The position numbers were made by a program, and so were the translations under genes. Below are positions 11,728 through 23,787 of a stretch of 49,110 bases of DNA, one piece after another. Every line of letters begins with the position of its first letter. Position 1 is the stretch's first letter. The notes beneath the pieces are model-generated. The model was not told where the DNA came from. It saw nothing but the letters and a program-made list of their open reading frames with translations, and did no database searches. The DNA is from Cruorifilaria tuberocauda (Eukaryota; Nematoda; Chromadorea; Rhabditida; Onchocercidae). Location: NCBI GenBank assembly GCA_013365365.1, contig JABVXU010000404.1:1-49110 (forward strand). The letters run 5' to 3'.

Positions 11728-14700
11728 TTAGCTGTTTTTGTGCAAATAGAAACTGTTGGTTACTTTCTTGCCACTTAATATATTCTGCGTGTACGAAAAC
11801 GTTTCAAGCACCGGTGAATCGGTCATGTTGAAATCTTCGAATTCAAAATTCCCTTTTTCTGCGTTTTCCTGCAAATTTATGCATAGAAAATTCACTTATT
11901 CAAGTTATCATGTCATCTTTAAATTCCTACACGGATTTTAATAAAATGCTTTTGTTTAGTTGAAGTTTTAATTTCTGTTTATTTGTTTGCTTATTCTTGT
12001 TATTTTGACAAAGTACATAAACTAATACGTTAAATATTCTTTGCCTTATTAGTTGAAATATTTTAAGAATGAAAAAAGATATGCAGGATGAATGACTAAC
12101 CAAAGCATTTCGAGCAATTAAACCGTCAAATATTACTTGCACTCGTGCAACAGCTTCCATCTTATTGATCTCATCTTTTTCCAGAAAAATTTGCCAGCTT
12201 CGATATTTTGCACGTGTTTTTTCACGTTGCTTTAAGACATCAATTATTTCCAGACTGATTCGAACGTAATTAGTGAATCTGGAATGACAACTTTTGGTTC
12301 CTTTAGTACAGTTTGTTTAAATTAATTTAGGATGATTTGTGTTAACTATTTTACCATTTCACTACTTCACTGAATCATTCTTCAATATCTCAAATATTAA
12401 TGCTTTGAATTGAGCTAAATTAGAGTATTTGCAAAAGGGGTAAAATTTCCATGTTACGCAATCACTCACCCTATTACTTCACTTTGCACAAATTTATAAA
12501 TATTTCGACAAACAACAGTACACATATCAATTGTATTTATATCCAAGTGAATTGTAAGGGCTAATCCAGCTTTCTTGTAATTTTTGATTATTCCAATACA
12601 AACACATTGCAGCAAATCATTTGGTACCTTCCGGAAGTCAATTTTATATATCGGATTCTCGTCATCAATTTCCTAAAATTTTCAATGAGAGATAAATAAG
12701 GCATTAAAAAAAACTGCTTTAATTTGTTTCCTTACATCTTTGTAGTTGACTGACGAAAAAAATTCATTCCGTCCCATGCCAAGATACAAGGATTCTAAGC
12801 GCGTGGCATCATTTGCCCCGCGTTCACGCGAATAATTCATCAGTTGAGTCCACTTTTGTAATGGCTCTGCCGATTCATCAGTAGATACGCGATATTTTTT
12901 TGCTAAAACAAAATTAATCATACGGTAGTTTAAACGCACTGTAACGCTAAGAAATTTACCATCGGTTAGCAGAACTTTTCGAATTTTGGATTTGTCAACC
13001 GATTGTATAATTTTGAAAATATTCTTATCAAGAAGTTCATCAACAGTTGGTCGCTTTGCATAATTTGGTTGCATAAGACGATGCCATAACCGTAGAATTT
13101 CTGAACTTAATGACTGAAATAACTGATGATTGGAAAGTAGTTGGATTAAAGTTATTTTAAGAAAAATACAATAATATGCTATTATTCTACTGTCATGTTT
13201 AAAAAATATTAAAACATGCTCAACTAATATTAAGTATTCTTTTATTAATTAAAATTATTATTAAATTAAAAAGGAAGACATTTATATAGTATAGTTGCAG
13301 CAAGAGAATAATCAAAGGGAAATTTACAAATTTTGCTCCACTTGGAAACCATCCATTGTATGGTACGGGTAATTGAAATTTCATCTGCAAGATTTAGAAG
13401 AAAATTTCAAATGTAATTAATCTATACTTCAAAAGATTTATCTATTAAGTAATAAAGTTTAGATGATGCGACTTACAAGCTGTGCAGCATATTGTTTCAC
13501 GTCTTTTATATACATCGTATTAGTTAAATGAAACATTTCACCTGTAACCATTTCCGGTATTAATAATCCTATATGCCTGAAAATGAAAACAAATATATAT
13601 TTTAATTGGAATTTTCTTAAATTTTCACAGAAAATTTTTAAACTGCTAAAATACCAAAGCTCGGTATGCGGCCCGTAATGTTCAATATCATTGAGAGCTT
13701 CTTCCGGTGCCCATTGTGTTGGTCGACCAAAGAAACGATTATTTCGCAAGCTAAAAATATCCAATAAATTTTAAACGATTTATGAAAAAAATATCACATT
13801 TGCTTCCTAATTTAAATTATCTTTATAACTTTTACAGCATTTTATTATTATTATTTTATCATGATTCGAAACATATTGTCGTAAATAGAAAACGATAATG
13901 TAAAGGTTTCGATTTTCATTTCTTATCATAATAAGAACCTAAGAGCTTTTCTAATGTCTTCATTTTTTAATACTGTCCATTTGAAGCCAGTCAATTTGAT
14001 ATCACAGTTTTCGGTGACGACAATTGATCGTGTAATTAAATTGTTGTGTAAAGCATATTGATGCAAATATGAAAGTGCCTAGAAATAAATCGATGAAAAT
14101 ATTTTTGATGAATGTAATAAGTTTTCAAAATTTGCACTAATTAATATATAATCAAAAATAAAATATATGTGAGATATTGTCATATTTACATTGTAATTTT
14201 ATCATCTAAATATTATTGAGAAGCTACCTTGAGGATTTTGCGTAGGATATGACCAATAATATTCTCACTTAATACTGAAGCCACTAGCTCTCCATTATGA
14301 TCAATCATATCTCTATAACTAATTAAGACGATTACGAGATGTAAAAAAAGATTAAAATGAGTATGAGTTGGATACGATACGTGACGCTTTGCAATATAAG
14401 GTAATTGGTTAACATTATTGTAGGCGTAATTGGTATAAATATTGAATGATTGTGTTTTTATTTTTAGCAAAAAATTTTTTAAACAGAAAATAAAAGTTCT
14501 TGTAAAAATTGATTATATCTATAGGAGAGAAATAAGAAAAATAGTATAGCGAAATTTATAGCATCAAGTATAATACAATAAGTAAGAAGTAAAAATACCT
14601 AATTTGTAAAAACTAGATATTTCTCACTATTTTATTATTTAACTTTTATATTGTTTTAATAAAAATTAGAAAAAAATGTAGGCACTTACCTTTGTTTAAC

Positions 14701-15523
14701 ACGGAGAATTTGTTCCAGGTCGTAGGCCATCGTTTGATATTCTACAAACAGATAGTGTCGAAAAATGAAGACAGAGGAATATAACAAAAAACGGTGACTA
14801 TTCTCCAACTCCGCGCACTTGATTAATTCATTCAACTGAAATTTTTTGAAGTGAATTGAAGTTGACATACGTGATATTATTGTCATCGAGGACTCTATTA
14901 GTGCTCGAAAAAATGCTTCCTTCATTTGTGATCTTCAAAATAATTGGCTTCTTATAGTTTTGGAAAACTGAACCGTTTCTCGAAGTGTGGTACCATTTAC
15001 AAGCGCAGTAACCATGAGCACAAGTTTGACATTGTTTCTTCTATTTTTTACGCAATATCGTACTTTGTAGTGCTTTTGTTCACTGGCAATATGAAGTGTT
15101 CGTAGAATACAACACATTTTAAATTTTGCTAACAAATCGGTCCTGTAGAAAAATCACTAAGGGAAAAATTCAACTGAACTTTTGGAGTTGAAGAAGTGTC
15201 AATGAAGACACGATATAATAGGATGGGAGGTTACCCATGGTCGGTTGAATGAAATTTTATTTCAACTAAAATTATCCAGCTTTATGAATTCTCGTAAAGG
15301 TTGACGAAAAATTTGATGAAAATTCTCTTCTTCCCTTTCACTGTCAAAGAATTTACGCCAGAGACTTTCATAAAAATTATCAACCTAAGTAATTTAAATC
15401 GGAATATTTTAATTTCATTTCTATGAATGTTTTTATAAATTATACATTAAAGATTTCATGCCTATTATTATCAAAAATGCTATGCAAGACGAACTCATTG
15501 GTATCAGTATCTTCTGTATTCAT
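11728..15523 (-). CDS. Pseudokinase-domain protein, family not identified
   Basis: Thirteen exons are joined by phase, 5' to 3': 15523-15446, 15384-15267, 15128-15001, 14919-14690, 14312-14228, 14078-13939, 13750-13655, 13576-13477, 13384-13328, 13113-12736, 12672-12470, 12278-12101, 11868-11728, about 643 aa. A kinase-like fold is visible: a hinge-like segment (YLFVEYQTMAYDLEQIL), a catalytic-loop position (YLHQYALHNNLITRSIVVTE), the DFG position (IKLTGFKWTV), an APE motif (QWAPEEAL) and the F-helix region (TELWHIGLLIPEMVTGEMF), ending in KRPTVDELL. HRD is replaced by HNN and DFG by GFK, so both catalytic aspartates are missing and phosphotransfer is unlikely. About 270 C-terminal residues match nothing I recognise. 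The exon 3 and 4 boundaries (acceptors GTTAG and ATGAAG) were chosen to keep the frame and are the least certain part. It could be a scaffold of the STRAD/SCYL/TBCK kind, but no clear orthologue was named. Confidence 0.75.
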
Positions 15524-16237
15524 TACCACTCGGGGTTACCAGCTACAATTTATTGAAATAATGAAAATTACTAGCGTACGATGACATTTTCTCTTTTATA
15601 CATTGAAAAATATTTCAAGATTTGCATATCAATGACTCAAGTATAGTTTAAACATATGTTATAACATTACATCTTTCATTGCTTATAAATGATTCACCAC
15701 AACTTGTCCCAATTCCGGTATGTGTTTATGATATCGATCCTAGTTTTAAAGGACCATTGCTTAATTGTTGTCTTAATAATTTCTCTATACAAAAACCATA
15801 TATTGTACAGAAACTTAAATATTAAATATCATTGAAAAATACTTTATGAGAGTACAAAACATAATATATTGCAATCTATAAATTAAAAAAGAAACTAAAT
15901 TATTTAGACGCTTAAGCTCAATAAATACTTTGTCGACAATATTGCAAAATATGTTTATATTGCTAGTAAAGTCATACTGTAATAAATATATTTCAAAAAA
16001 TTTCTGAAACAATCCTCATGAATAAACTAATCCTACAGGCAACAAGTAGAAGCTCAAATTCTATTTAATATAATGATATCCTATAACGATTATTTTTCTA
16101 GGACTCAACAGTCACACCCACGTTTACAATTTTTATTTCTGTTTCCGGATGAAATTGTGACTTATATTCCGATGAAAATGAGGTAGCAAATTTTGTCGGC
16201 AAATTAAATCAATTAAATATTGAGAATTCTGAATTAT
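15524..16237. other. Intergenic region, nothing recognised
   Basis: This AT-rich stretch lies between the small mitochondrial-type gene and the pseudokinase start. A 65-codon minus-strand ORF at 16012-15815 has no motif. It probably holds the 3' UTR and promoter. Confidence 0.45.
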
Positions 16238-17352
16238 TCAGTTATGTTCTCCGCCAGAAGCATGCTGTTCGCGATACTTGTACTTCAGACGTTTTTCTTC
16301 GGGAATCAACATAACATATAGTGAGCAAACAATTGTAATGGCAGCAATTCCCAAACTTAAACGGTATAGTACTTCCAAGTGCATCCCATAAGGTGATCGT
16401 CGAAAAAATGGATCTGTTTTTGGTGTCTGTAATTATTTAAGCATTAAACTGAGTAACTCACATAGGACTGATAGCAATGGATACAAAAAAATATAAAATA
16501 TGTACAAATGCAGAGACGACCAATAATTTTCAGGTTACTCATATTTTAAAATCTTTAATATAAGCTATTAAAAACAACACCAATTACCGTTTTTAAGCAA
16601 GTATATATTAAATACGGCTTTCTCAAAAAAAAAAAAAACCCCTTCACTGTTTTTTAACTAATTAATTTGAGGACTTTTTCGCAAAACGATACGAATACTC
16701 AAAGAAAAGTGAAATTTTCAATGGTCCTTCGATTCTTTATATATAAGTTAATTTACTCAATGCTAAAGACAAACCATTTTATCATGGATTTCATACGCCC
16801 TTTGTCGATTTTTGCCGAAAAGGAATAATCTTGGTTTGTTGTACCTATCATCCCATAATCCAGCACTGGCACATTCGTTTAATTTACGGAATAATTCATA
16901 CTTATCTCTATAGAAATATCAACTGTTAAAGTTAAAACTAAATATAGTTCGTAAAGAAAGATATATATGCATTTTTTTTTAAGTTATGATCATCTACACA
17001 TCTAGGACATTCAATAAAAACATATCACGAAATATTAGAATTAAGATGCTTGCTTAGGCAAATGTCCAATAAATCACGACTGAAATAATAGTGAAATAAT
17101 GAAAATTTTTATGACAAAAATGAAGAGTAATCAAAAGCCTAACTGAAAATTAAAAGAATTGCTTTATGTTCAATGGGAGAAATAGATGCAAAATCTTTGA
17201 TAATAAAAGATATGAAGAAATAAGCCTTTCAGTATAATGTTTAAAAATGAGGAAACTTACTCCTTCGGTGGCTCTGATTGAGTTGTTTGACAATATCTTC
17301 CTGGTAGCCTAGAAAATACAATAAGCCGGGATGGAAAAAGTGCCGTTCGCAT
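16238..17352 (-). CDS. Small probable mitochondrial inner-membrane protein
   Basis: Three exons in phase (17352-17261, 16907-16775, 16426-16238) encode about 137 aa. The N-terminus MRTALFPSRLIVFSRLPGRY has no acidic residue, four arginines and hydrophobic residues between them, as in a mitochondrial presequence. A central soluble part (LFRKLNECASAGLWDD, then RLFLFGKNRQRAYEIH) is followed by PFFRRSPYGMHLEVLYR. One membrane span (LSLGIAAITIVCSLYVMLI) precedes a basic tail, EEKRLKYKYREQ. The plan of short presequence, small matrix domain and one C-terminal span suits an accessory respiratory-chain subunit such as one of complex I, but I do not recognise the family. A TTTTTAG acceptor nine bases before the ATG supports the start and suggests trans-splicing. 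Confidence 0.75.
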
Positions 17353-17361
17353 CGTGTTCTA

Positions 17362-17369
17362 CTAAAAAG
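17362..17369 (-). other. Probable spliced-leader acceptor of the mitochondrial-type gene
   Basis: On the minus strand the bases CTTTTTAG end nine bases before the start codon at 17352, leaving a very short 5' UTR. This is typical of trans-spliced nematode mRNAs. Confidence 0.5.
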
Positions 17370-18213
17370 GAAATTTAAATTTGAAAATTTAAGTCTCCCT
17401 ACAAAACTTTAATTCGAAAGCTCTGAAGTGTACGCGCAACATATGTAATAAATACATAGGAATGATGCATAAAACATATATCTGTCGTATTACACAACTT
17501 CATAGAAATTTTAGGAGGTGCTTCAAGATTCATCTTTTCTGTAGTTACAAATCGAAATATTAAAAATCTTGAAATGGTAAGTTACCATTAGTTGTCATGA
17601 GTTAATTATTTGACAAACAGTGATTCCGATTCATTACTTCATTCATAAACATTGAGGCTACCATGGAAGTAAAATCAAAGAAATAATTAATAATAAATAC
17701 TAGTTAGGACAAAATGGATCAAAAATACCCGTTCAAATCAAAATCAACCATAAAAATGAAAACTAAAAAAATTTAAGAAAAAAGGTCTTCAATAACATGG
17801 GTTGCTCACAGATTATTCTGTTGAAGCTATGAACAGATCGCAGTTATAATCAGATTAAAGAGAGATGATAAAGTAATGTATAGTTAAATATCTATCTTAC
17901 AGGAACTTAATGATTCTTATTACGTGAAAATGTTCTTTGAAGATGTTGGTAGTGAATAGAGCAAACTTATTCTTGAATTATTTTGTTTATACCATTATGG
18001 ATGTTAGAATTTCTTGACATCTGGAAACCTCTCACTTACTACTTAAGTTATTAGAAACAGTGTATGTAAAAAACCACTATAGTTATATAACCACTGTAGA
18101 AATCTTCTATCACATCTGTCATATTGTTTCAATTTTGAGCAGAAATAAGTGTTTAAATGATCTCTTATCATTATACAAATATCCAATTTTTTAGACAAAG
18201 TACGCATAGCTAC
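17370..18213. other. Intergenic region, nothing recognised
   Basis: About 0.85 kb of AT-rich DNA lies between the end of the glucosyltransferase gene and the start of the mitochondrial-type gene, both minus strand. No ORF, repeat or RNA gene is supported. Confidence 0.45.
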
Positions 18214-21200
18214 TCATAACTCGGAGCGTAGTAGGCGACTAGCTGTTTGATCGGATGCTTCATGTAGACGTTCCATATAAACTTTATATGGATCTATATT
18301 CATAAACTTATGAAATGATATAGGGCGTATTCGTTTAAGGTATAATTCTGAATAATCTTCCGGTTGAGCCTGATGAAAAGCTGCGGAGTGAATTACCGGA
18401 ATGTCAAGACGACGTGCGCACATTCCTGAAAATAATAAGTTTTTCAGGGAAACCATTCAAATGAAATCAAACAAGAAAACCAGAGAATAAAACAGGAATT
18501 TCATATTCCTGTTTTATATGGAATTCCTATTTTAAGAAATAATGAAAATTTTTAAACTTCAATCTTGTGGAATGTAATTAAAAATAACAATTCAAAGATT
18601 CAGAGTTTCAAATTTATAAAATATCTCAGAGCATTTACCGATAATCATATCATCAGGTGAATCAATACTTGGACAACCACAAAAAGTTATAATCTTTTCC
18701 ACGGCTTTTCGAGAAAATATCATTCTGAAATTTGAACTTTAAGTCTATCATCAGAACGACTATTAATAATAATATACATAGAATAAACAATGACTTACCC
18801 AGCACCACCAGTTGGATAATCATATCCTTCGCGACCATCAATACTAAAACCATAACCATATCTTTCACCGATGATTATATCTTTCTCTACGTCATAACAT
18901 GACAATAGATCATACAACCTTGGAACACTGTAAGAGAGTTTTTACTAGCCATGAAAAAATAAACAAAAGGAAAAACTAGAAAGTTTCAGTTATACATATT
19001 TCAATTATTAGCATACACCATTTAAAACAAAAAATATATAAATACATACGAAGAAGAGCTTACCTTATCAAAGTATCATCATCCGCTATAACCAACCATT
19101 TCGTCTTTAATACTTCATCGTTTTTCAAATAATATGCCAGTATACCAAAAGTTTTTCCACAGTGTCCTAGTATGTTTCACTTCAATTAGTTAAACAATTT
19201 CAGTCTTGGTTCAAATTTCGAAACATTTCACTCCTGGAAAGTTTGGCGAAAAAAGAACTTATCACTAAGATTATTTGAAAAACCACCAAAGATACTTCTC
19301 ATTTTTTCATTAATCAAAAAGTCTTTACCGCATAATCTTCCAGAAGTCTTTCAAATAAGTTACCTATTTTCTATATTTCATTTATAATAAAAAGAAACAT
19401 TAAATAAAATGGTATTCGTTATACCTAACAAATTTCATTATTTGTAATGCCAAAAAGATACCTCTTTCCGTATTCTGAATGCCAAGATTTATAGTTGGTA
19501 CATAATGATCTTCCGTGTTACTAAAATATTCTACAAATTTCGCTGTTTTCGCCCAAGTTCGCTTTATAATTACAATACGCGTTTTATGGAATTCACTGAA
19601 GGTTTTGATCGCAAAGTAGACATCATCGTTCGTTATTTTATTTGTGCACTAAATTTGTGGAGATGTTAATTGTCGGCAAATAAAAACTGAAACAGTTACA
19701 TAATCAAATTTAAGTTGTAAGTGTCATAAAATTTTGTCATGCACCAAAGGCAGACCAGGAACAGAAGCATTAGACTTATTAATAATTAATAATTGATTAG
19801 AATAAAATGACAAATCTTAAAATAAGTTTTTACTACAACATCCATGAATAATACCTTTCAGTCAATAGAGTACGAGTGGCGAAAACACATTACATATTAC
19901 ATAAACGCAGAGATTTGAAAAACAAACAAACTTGGAAATTCGGTTGCAAATACCGAGTGATACACTGTGATTCGTGTTCCAAAAGGCAAAAAGACGGCGT
20001 GTTTTTTAATCTGACACCACGTTTATCTTTCAGTAGCCTGGCAAACTATAATTTAGATTTCTTTAGCATTTCACTTCATTTAAAAATAATCTTTTCGCTA
20101 AATTGTTGTTGGTAAAAAAAATCTGTAATTGATCAAAATATTGACACAACTTGAAAATTGAAAACTGTTTTAAAAAAGATAGTTTATTGATTAAAAAAAT
20201 AAAAAATACTTCGTGTTTTGCATCAATTATGAAACCTTCCCAAGCGAGAACATTAGCATCTCGGAATAAAGTCCACGAAAGCACTAACCCAGCGGAAAAG
20301 TCAGGATAAAGAAAATGTTGTTCGTCATCTTCATATTTGAAAAAATGATGAATTATTGTACTACTGAAAAATTTTTATTGAACATATTAAAAGTTTTGTA
20401 AAAAAATTTAGTAAATACAAACACATAATGTAAGAGGAGTTCGAAATTTCAAGAATAAATTTAATCATACAGAACCGCTTCTTTCCAGATTTCAACGATT
20501 AAATCACTATCATAGTTAAAATGCTAATGTTCGCAATGTATAGCCCATTTTTCTTTAAAAAAAACATCTAGTTGAACACGAGAGGGAAAGAACTCACGTT
20601 TTATCACTTAATCCTCGTCCAATTGCATGAACTGCGTTTCGGTCGAAAAAATTCAGATATTCAATCAAAGAAGTAACATTCAACACTGTGTCCGGCTCAC
20701 AAATCATTAGCCAGTCCCATAATGTTTCTTTATATTTTCGAGACAAACTGCAAGAATAATGGCATTTAAAAAGCTTCAATATCAATATAATACTTCTTTT
20801 GTTTTTTTTCCAGCAACGAACTAACCTTCCCAGCATCGGCCAAACCGCCCATGATCCAGTCAGTTCCGGCAGATCTTCATATGTTCTCAAAATATCGGCA
20901 TTCTGAAATCGGTATAATATTAATCAAAGAGCTAACTAGTGAGTTTGATTTCGGAATCTTAGCAGAAAACCTAAACTATATCTACCCAACTTCTGTAGAA
21001 TATCTGCAAAAATTAGTGGAATGCCAATTAAATATGACAGGCACACAGAGAGTATAACCAAAATCAAAGCTACAAGATCTCTATAAAATCAAAACGTCAC
21101 CGACCCCAGAATTTCTTCCAAATGTCTATGAAAGAAAGGTAAAAGAAGAAATAATGATTTTGAAAAAGCTGTAAGCACAAATAAGAGAGAAAAGTTAAAT

Positions 21201-21702
21201 AAAAGAAAATAAAAGGCTGTTAGTAAATCAAAATATCACTTTTACCAAATTTGCATTCTCCGAAATTTGTTTCTTTAGCGAATCGAACAGAACCGAAGTT
21301 CTACGAGCATCATAGTCAGCATTTTGCGACAAAATTACGAAAAGAATAGAAATCTCATTATCGGCCACCGATACTTCTACCAAAAAAATATCGTAATAAA
21401 TTTTATCCAATATTGTTAACAAACAAACAAAGATTTGTTGGAATAGCCTATGTGCCAAAGCTCAGTCTGAAAAGTTTAGCTCAATCAAGCTGCTTCTCAG
21501 TATTAGTAAACACAATATAAGTATGTACGTGAAAAAATAATCAACTAAACTAAGTCAATGAAATAGCAGTTTACTATCTGAGTACTGCTAATACTCATAG
21601 CAAGAAAATAAAGAAAATAGGGAAGGAAATCCAGTCAAGCTTACTTTGATTTTGAATATAATAAGCTAAAACCACCCAAATACACATCAATTTTAATAAC
21701 AT
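18214..21702 (-). CDS. B3GLCT: Beta-1,3-glucosyltransferase (B3GLCT-like, GT31)
   Basis: B3GLCT adds glucose to O-linked fucose on thrombospondin type 1 repeats in the ER. Eleven exons join in phase, 5' to 3': 21702-21645, 21376-21246, 20902-20826, 20747-20598, 20360-20210, 20045-19932, 19648-19462, 19166-19064, 18927-18799, 18724-18639, 18425-18214, about 465 aa (human 498). A signal peptide ([15 protein letters not shown]) sits in its own exon. The N-terminal fringe-like repeat has [20 protein letters not shown] and [12 protein letters not shown]. The catalytic half has [26 protein letters not shown], the metal-binding DDD in [42 protein letters not shown] and [13 protein letters not shown]. 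It ends in LLRSEL, an HDEL-type ER retrieval signal corresponding to human REEL. The start exon was preferred because its phase fits and it supplies the signal peptide; no trans-splice acceptor was seen close to it. Confidence 0.95.
18487..18517. repeat. Perfect 13-bp inverted repeat (hairpin) in an intron
   Basis: Arms 18487-18499 (ataaaacaggaat) and 18505-18517 (attcctgttttat) are exact reverse complements around a five-base loop. The hairpin lies in the last intron of the B3GLCT-like gene, followed by a GGAATTCC palindrome at about 18520. No larger element is visible around it. Confidence 0.75.
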
Positions 21703-22735
21703 TTCAATTGCATGAGGAAAATATCACTTTCACTGCCAATCGAACTAACTCTGAAATTATCAGCTTACTTGTCAAAGCAGAAATCAACAACATGAAAAAG
21801 TACACATACGTTTAAATCTGAAATATCGCTTATTCAAAACTGAAATAGTAAAAAATCAACTGACCAAGCTTTGCTTTATTAAGTACTTTACAGAATTAGA
21901 AGCTATCTTTTTTCAAGCAGAGAGGGATGAGAAATGAACTTCAGCCGAGTTCGCCTCGACCTTAAGAACACTTGTACAGTTTACGACTCATCTGCTAATT
22001 CCTTGCAAAGAGAGCCACTTATAGCTGTGCTAAAAATTTAAGAGCAATAAAGTCGGCAAGCTATTTTATACAATCATCAAGTAAAACAATGGATATGTCC
22101 TGTAATCAAACAATGTTTTTTACTGTTATAAATATTTTATAAATTGAATTGGAAGTAACAAGAGATATAATCGAGATAATTTGTCAGAAATTACAAGGTA
22201 TGAGCAGTCCTAGTTCAATTGTTTGTGCCTTTCTTTCTGTATCCGATAACGCACATACTAGTATTGAGAGGAAAACATTTCGATTTAAGTTTATCTACAT
22301 AAAGTAAAAGACTTTCACTGAAAATTTAATGCTATAATAGAAGAGCGTTCATCATTAATTTTAGTAAAGGCAAGAATAGAGGTTTCACATGCATAGATGT
22401 ATTACTATGAATAATGTTAAATGGACACGCGAATATGTTGATTGAAACCCAAATATTTCATAAGTATGGACAAAAAATATTTAAGCAGTTCAAGTAAACA
22501 TAACAATCTATTCATGTTTTCACAAATGAATTCATCGAAGCATAATTTTACAATTACTGTGCGAATACAAATCGGATAATATTAAATCTGATTGATTAAT
22601 GACAAATAAAAGTACAAATAAGTTCAAACTGCTTCACACAATAAAATGTCTATATAAGTTCTCTATACTTCCCAAAATTTCTCAAACATATTTTCCGGCC
22701 TCGATAATTTGCTCCTATTTCAGACAAAAAAACAA
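21703..22735. other. Intergenic region, nothing recognised
   Basis: About 1 kb lies between the RAB5IF stop and the B3GLCT-like start (both minus). It is AT-rich with no convincing ORF. It likely holds the RAB5IF 3' UTR and the promoter or 5' leader of the next gene. Confidence 0.45.
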
Positions 22736-23737
22736 TCAATTAAAATGTGAAGCGGAATAAACGCCAATCCATGAAACCATAAATGTTGCGAATGCAGATC
22801 CAAAACCTTCTTTTGCTAATTCCCAAAATCCACCCAGGGAATCTTCATCTACCTGAAAACAACTCGTTTAAATTACACAAAGTTTTAGATCAAACAATCT
22901 TTTGAAAAAATCGAAAAACTTTTCTATTTTATATCGACTGAAAATTCCATCGCAGATCGTTTCATAGAAAATTTTCAAGCTATAATTTCTTAAAGCAATC
23001 GGTTTTGTATTATCTTTTATCTACATCGAAAAACTGGATAATCAATGGAAAAGGAAATAGAACCAATAAATCAATAATAAAGAAAATAGCATTCAATTGG
23101 TAGAATTAAAAAAAAACACTAAAATGATAACAAACCTTCTGAAAATTGATAGCATATAACTGGCCAACAGCAGTAGAAATTACGATATAGAGAATAATGG
23201 CCAGAAATCCATGTAAGGGTATGAAGCCCCAAAAAACGCCAATCATCAGTGCAAGAAGTTGTCTTCCCCAATATAATACATCCAACAATTCATCTTTATC
23301 GGGCCATTCACTTCCGCTTACCAGTGCTTTGGTCAACTAAGAAGACAATGAACGATATATGTGAGGTGAAGTATAATATCGCAGGTTCGTAATTTTACAG
23401 CTGAATCATGCATATAAGGTTTCAAACCAAAAAGAATCTAAAGTGGAAATTTCTCGCCTAAGTAATAGATTGATGCATACGAGAATTATAAAAGTGGCTA
23501 CATATTGTGGGGGATTTTCGCTTAAAATTACTGGATATAAAACGAATAACATCTTTAAAACGAAAGTAAAATGGATCTGAATGAATAACTCGTTAGCTTA
23601 TCAAAGCTTTCACTCCATATGACAGCATTTTATCAAGCCACCTCTGCATTAAGTAAAAAGAAACGAAGAGTTACCGTCTTTTTCCAGTGAATAGTTTCGG
23701 AATTAGCATGCAGTTGTGAGCTTTTCTTCGGTGACAT
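22736..23737 (-). CDS. RAB5IF: RAB5IF / C20orf24 family ER membrane protein
   Basis: Three exons in phase (23737-23675, 23336-23136, 22852-22736) encode about 126 aa, matching the human protein (also called OPTI) in length and order. Seen in sequence: WPDKDELLDVLYWGRQLLAL (human has the W-DKDEFLDVIYWFRQ block), then GVFWGFIPLHGFLAI, GGFWELAKEGFGSAFATFMV and a C-terminal span ending WIGVYSASHFN. Three membrane segments are apparent. The human protein works with the multipass translocon/GEL complex in the ER membrane. A TTTCAG acceptor lies about 33 bases upstream of the ATG and suggests trans-splicing. A short upstream ORF overlaps the start in another frame. Confidence 0.92.
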
Positions 23738-23750
23738 TATTATTATTCAT
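23703..23750 (-). other. Short upstream ORF overlapping the RAB5IF start
   Basis: An ATG at 23750 opens a 15-codon frame that ends at 23703, crossing the RAB5IF ATG at 23737 in a different frame. If the mRNA is trans-spliced at about 23773, this ATG is first in the leader. It might lower translation of the main frame; that is inference. Confidence 0.4.
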
Positions 23751-23770
23751 GTATTAAATTATCAAATAAC

Positions 23771-23776
23771 CTGAAA
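23771..23776 (-). other. Probable spliced-leader acceptor of RAB5IF
   Basis: The minus-strand bases TTTCAG lie 14 bases after the stop codon of the small upstream ORF and 33 bases before the RAB5IF ATG. Confidence 0.4.
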
Positions 23777-23787
23777 TTCTACAAATT

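Noticed and set aside
11756..11941. Plus-strand 61-codon ORF
   Set aside because: It is antisense to the last pseudokinase exon, which joins in phase and ends with a proper stop.
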